Part shown: piece by piece, positions 4,985 through 6,965 of the stretch
Numbering within the stretch: position 1 is the first letter of the stretch
Layout of the letters: every line of letters begins with the position of its first letter
DNA from: Candidatus Pelearchaeum sp.
Lineage (GTDB): Archaea > Thermoproteota > Nitrososphaeria_A > Caldarchaeales > Caldarchaeaceae
Length of the DNA stretch: 6,965 bases
Direction: 5' to 3'
Assembly (NCBI GenBank): GCA_015520425.1
Contig: WAQC01000054.1
Coordinates: 1 to 6,965, forward strand
Program-made: the position numbers and the translations under genes
The notes under the pieces: generated by a model
The model's input: only the letters and a program-made list of their open reading frames with translations
Databases searched by the model: none
Told to the model about the DNA's origin: nothing

Positions 4985-5680
4985 GTGTTGGACAAGCTTA
5001 TCCTTGTCTTGGTTGAGGCTGCTCTTGAGCTTGTGCCGCGCGAGTGTTGGCGGCATCCAGCCGTAGCTAAATACGCTAGGCAGCGTGGGAAGAAGCCTGG
5101 CGAGGTGTTGCTGGACAGGTCTTACCACCACGCAGCCATGAAGAGCCTGCCACAAGCCCATAAGCGCGGCAGGCCAGACATAGCGCACTTCTCCCTGCTT
5201 GAGGCGCTGGGCTCCCCCCTCAATAAACGCGGGCTCCTCAACGTGTATATCTCCACGCTGGACGGATACTTGATAGACGTGAAGCCCTGGGTTAGGCTTC
5301 CACGTGTCTATGAGCGGTTTAAGGGGCTTATTGAGCAGCTATACCAACTCGGCGAGATAAGGTCTGAAGACGGCGACGTGTTGCTCGCTATTAGACGCGC
5401 ATCCATCCAGCAGTTGGTTAGCGAGCTTTCTCCGACGAGGATTTACCTGCTGAGCGAGGATGGGGAGTATAGAAACGTTAGGGAGCTTGGCCTGGAGATA
5501 ACATCAACGCAGAAGCCTATGGTCTTGATAGGCGGCTTCCCACACGGCGAGTTCTCCAGAGATACGGAGAGGCTGGCTGACATGAGGATAAGGATACACG
5601 ACACCCCCCTTGAGGCCTGGATAACTGTATCAAGAACGTTATGCAGCGTGGAGACTGCGATGATTGGGAAAGAAATATGA
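4985..5680 (+). CDS. nep1: 16S rRNA pseudouridine N1-methyltransferase Nep1 (Emg1/Mra1)
   Basis: This 231-residue SPOUT-class methyltransferase uses S-adenosylmethionine to methylate a pseudouridine in helix 35 of 16S rRNA during small-subunit assembly. The Nep1 signatures are clear: VLLDRSYHHAAMKSL (41-55), RGRPDIAHFSLLEALGSPLN (61-80), LNVYISTLDG (85-94), IDVKPWVRLPRVYERFKGLI (97-116), VLIGGFPHGEF (180-190) and the C-terminal knot AWITVSR (211-217), which binds SAM with the GGFPHG loop. The length is normal for the family. The GTG at 4985 lies at the spacing expected for leaderless transcription from the TATA box at 4959-4967; AGGT at 4977-4980 is also present, and TTG at 4988 is an alternative. 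Nep1 deficiency affects eS19 incorporation in yeast, so the nearby rps19e makes functional sense. Confidence 0.93.
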   Translation: MLDKLILVLVEAALELVPRECWRHPAVAKYARQRGKKPGEVLLDRSYHHAAMKSLPQAHKRGRPDIAHFSLLEALGSPLNKRGLLNVYISTLDGYLIDVKPWVRLPRVYERFKGLIEQLYQLGEIRSEDGDVLLAIRRASIQQLVSELSPTRIYLLSEDGEYRNVRELGLEITSTQKPMVLIGGFPHGEFSRDTERLADMRIRIHDTPLEAWITVSRTLCSVETAMIGKEI

Positions 5681-5717
5681 GGTGGGATTACGTAGTTAGT
5701 TGTGTGGTGTTGTTATT

Positions 5718-6071
5718 ATGCCTCAGCCTTTGAGGAGAAAACCCCGCGATAAGGGATTGCTGGCGGAGGAGTATGAGTATGTTGAGGATTTTGGGGAGCA
5801 GGTGAGGCGGGCGCGCGAGAAGATGGGCCTCTCACAGGAAGAGCTGGCCGCGCTCGTCAAGGAGAAGGCGACCGTGATTAGGAAGATAGAGCAGGGCGTC
5901 TTCCATCCTCCAATAGAGCTGGCGCGCAGACTTGAGAAAGCTCTCAAGATAACAATAGTCCAGGAAGCCCCAGAGGAATACACCACAAGCCTACCCAAAA
6001 CCCCAAAGCCCCAGCAGACAGGATACACCCTTGAGGATGTTCTGAAGAAGAAGGGCGGCCAAACTGTATAG
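5718..6071 (+). CDS. mbf1: Multiprotein bridging factor 1 (MBF1), short form without zinc ribbon
   Basis: This 117-residue protein has the MBF1 helix-turn-helix domain (Cro/C1 type) at about residues 24-80: YVEDFGEQVRRAREKMGLSQ, EELAALVKEKATVIRKIEQG and PIELARRLEKALKITI. The family C-terminal tail follows (YTLEDVLKKKGG). Archaeal MBF1 binds small ribosomal subunits and may link transcription and translation. Archaeal members usually start with a four-cysteine zinc ribbon of about 50 residues; here the frame is closed by TAG at 5697-5699 and nothing resembling that ribbon precedes the HTH. The ATG at 5718 has GGTG at 5706-5709 (8-nt spacer). A TTG at 5700 would add only six residues with a single Cys. 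It lies 37 bp after nep1 in the same direction, so co-transcription is likely, although AAATATGA near 5673 could be a weak promoter. Confidence 0.83.
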   Translation: MPQPLRRKPRDKGLLAEEYEYVEDFGEQVRRAREKMGLSQEELAALVKEKATVIRKIEQGVFHPPIELARRLEKALKITIVQEAPEEYTTSLPKTPKPQQTGYTLEDVLKKKGGQTV

Positions 6072-6096
6072 CTTCTAGAGCGTTGGAGGTAGGCTC

Positions 6097-6107
6097 AAGA
6101 TTTAAAC
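6097..6107 (+). promoter_or_regulatory. TATA promoter of hflX (leaderless)
   Basis: AAGATTTAAAC contains a TTTAAA box (6101-6106) centred about 23 bp before the ATG at 6126. No Shine-Dalgarno precedes that ATG (CCTGGCCATTCTCC). Both facts fit a leaderless transcript starting at or near the ATG. The AAGATTTAA core is identical to the MscS-like gene promoter. Confidence 0.6.
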
Positions 6108-6125
6108 GATGCCTGGCCATTCTCC

Positions 6126-6965
6126 ATGCTAGAGGTGGCAGGCGAGCGGGTGAAGGTTGCCGTAGTACAGCGTATGCTCAGCAAAAGCGAGTATAACCTA
6201 GATGAGTTGAAGGAGCTCTGCAAGACAGCGGGCTACGAGCCTGTCTATTCACTAACCCAGGTGAGGCACCCGCATCCCAGATACCACATAGGCCCTGGGA
6301 AGGTTGAGGAGCTTAGAAAGGCTGTGAAGAACCTGGGTATTCAGAAGGTTATTTTTGAGAATGAGATAAAGCCTGTCCAGGAGTATAACCTGGCTAAGAG
6401 CCTTGGGGTGCCTGTGATAAGCCGCACACAGCTCATCCTTGAGATATTCACGCAGCACGCAGCATCAACCGAGGCTAAGCTCCAGATTAAGCTTGCCGAG
6501 CTGAAGTACGAGCTCTCCAGGGCTAAGGAGAAGGTTAGGCTGGCCAAGAAGGGCGAGCAGCCAGGCTTTCACGGCTTGGGAGCCTATGAGGCGGACATCT
6601 ACTACGATGAGGTCAGCAGGAGGATATCCACGATAGTTGATAAGCTGGAGGACATCAAGAGGAGGCGGAACCTCTTCAGGAGGAGGAGAGCAGAGCATGG
6701 AATACCAGCTGTATCCCTGACGGGCTATACCAACGCTGGGAAATCAACGCTCTTTAACCTGCTCACCCGCGAGTCCGTGCCAGTAAGCCCGCAGCTCTTC
6801 ACAACACTATCCACAACAACTAGGATAGTGCGTGTAGCTGGGAAGAAGGCGTATCTCTCAGACACGGTAGGATTCATCAAAAACCTACCCCCACTGCTGG
6901 TTGACGCGTTCAACTCAACCCTAAGCGAGCTCATCTACGCAGACCTCATACTCCTAGTGGTTGAC
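6126..6965 (+). CDS. hflX: GTPase HflX, 3'-truncated by the window edge
   Basis: The frame is open from ATG 6126 to the right edge, giving 280 residues. HflX is a ribosome-associated GTPase of the Obg-HflX superfamily that binds the large subunit and, in bacteria, splits stalled ribosomes. The N-terminal HflX domain is visible, with YHIGPGKVEEL (53-63), VIFENEIKPVQEYNLAKSLG (75-94), VISRTQLILEIFTQHAAS (97-114), then a long charged coiled-coil (115-145) and the second coiled segment (160-190). The G domain begins with the P-loop GYTNAGKST (200-208). G2-region threonines follow in LFTTLSTTTR, and switch II is DTVGFIKNLP (246-255), the typical HflX form. The region after LILLVVD, which would hold the G4 NKxD and G5 motifs, is outside the window. 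Translation is probably leaderless. Confidence 0.93.
   Translation, partial: MLEVAGERVKVAVVQRMLSKSEYNLDELKELCKTAGYEPVYSLTQVRHPHPRYHIGPGKVEELRKAVKNLGIQKVIFENEIKPVQEYNLAKSLGVPVISRTQLILEIFTQHAASTEAKLQIKLAELKYELSRAKEKVRLAKKGEQPGFHGLGAYEADIYYDEVSRRISTIVDKLEDIKRRRNLFRRRRAEHGIPAVSLTGYTNAGKSTLFNLLTRESVPVSPQLFTTLSTTTRIVRVAGKKAYLSDTVGFIKNLPPLLVDAFNSTLSELIYADLILLVVD

Noticed and set aside
4916..5188. 91-residue N-terminal extension of the DUF763 frame
   Set aside because: It overlaps the strongly supported nep1 coding region on the other strand, precedes the family-typical start MRITGTADLPLHEGH, and reads as low-quality protein.
6252..6934. Minus-strand open frames across hflX
   Set aside because: They lie opposite an uninterrupted HflX frame with P-loop and switch II motifs and show no recognisable protein features.

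Overview
The window looks like the chromosome of a hyperthermophilic crenarchaeon (Thermoproteota). It carries archaeal-type Rpo12/RpoP, ribosomal protein S19e, RNase P component 4 (Rpr2), Nep1, MBF1, an archaeal RimI and the archaea-only families DUF131 and DUF763. Promoters are TATA boxes of the TTTAAA/CTTTATAT type, set about 23-40 bp before start codons. Some genes appear leaderless; others have GGTGA-type ribosome binding sites. AGG/ATA-rich codon use and moderately high GC would fit Desulfurococcales (perhaps a Pyrodictium/Hyperthermus relative), but that placement is a guess. I see no rRNA, tRNA, CRISPR array, insertion sequence or prophage.

Layout. (1) 2-451 (+): 3' part of an unrecognised, lower-GC gene, ending in an 8-nt convergent overlap with (2) a small MscS-type mechanosensitive channel (1244-444, -). 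Its TATA box is overlapped by a perfect 10-bp inverted repeat. (3) rpoP (1547-1344, -), encoding an RNA polymerase zinc-ribbon subunit. (4) A tightly packed + strand operon: phosphoribosyltransferase (1666-2316), DUF131 membrane protein (2317-2553), RimI-type N-acetyltransferase (2550-2996). It ends in an 11-nt convergent overlap with (5) a - strand cluster: DUF763 protein (4915-3800), rnp4 (3793-3482), rps19e (3411-2986). (6) Divergent from DUF763, on +: nep1 (4985-5680), mbf1 (5718-6071) and the 5' part of hflX (6126 to the right edge).

The theme is ribosome and tRNA biogenesis: a 16S rRNA pseudouridine methyltransferase (Nep1), RNase P (Rnp4), a small-subunit protein (S19e), a ribosome-associated GTPase (HflX), an N-terminal acetyltransferase (RimI) and a transcription/translation factor (MBF1). 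The uncharacterised DUF763 protein is embedded in it, and its stop codon lies inside the ribosome binding site of rnp4.

The most useful points for a second look are the rnp4 start, which appears to be CTG behind a near-perfect Shine-Dalgarno sequence; the operator-like repeat at the MscS promoter; an MBF1 with no room for its usual zinc ribbon; and the conserved but uncharacterised DUF763 gene. I did not find a new multi-gene defence or mobile system here.
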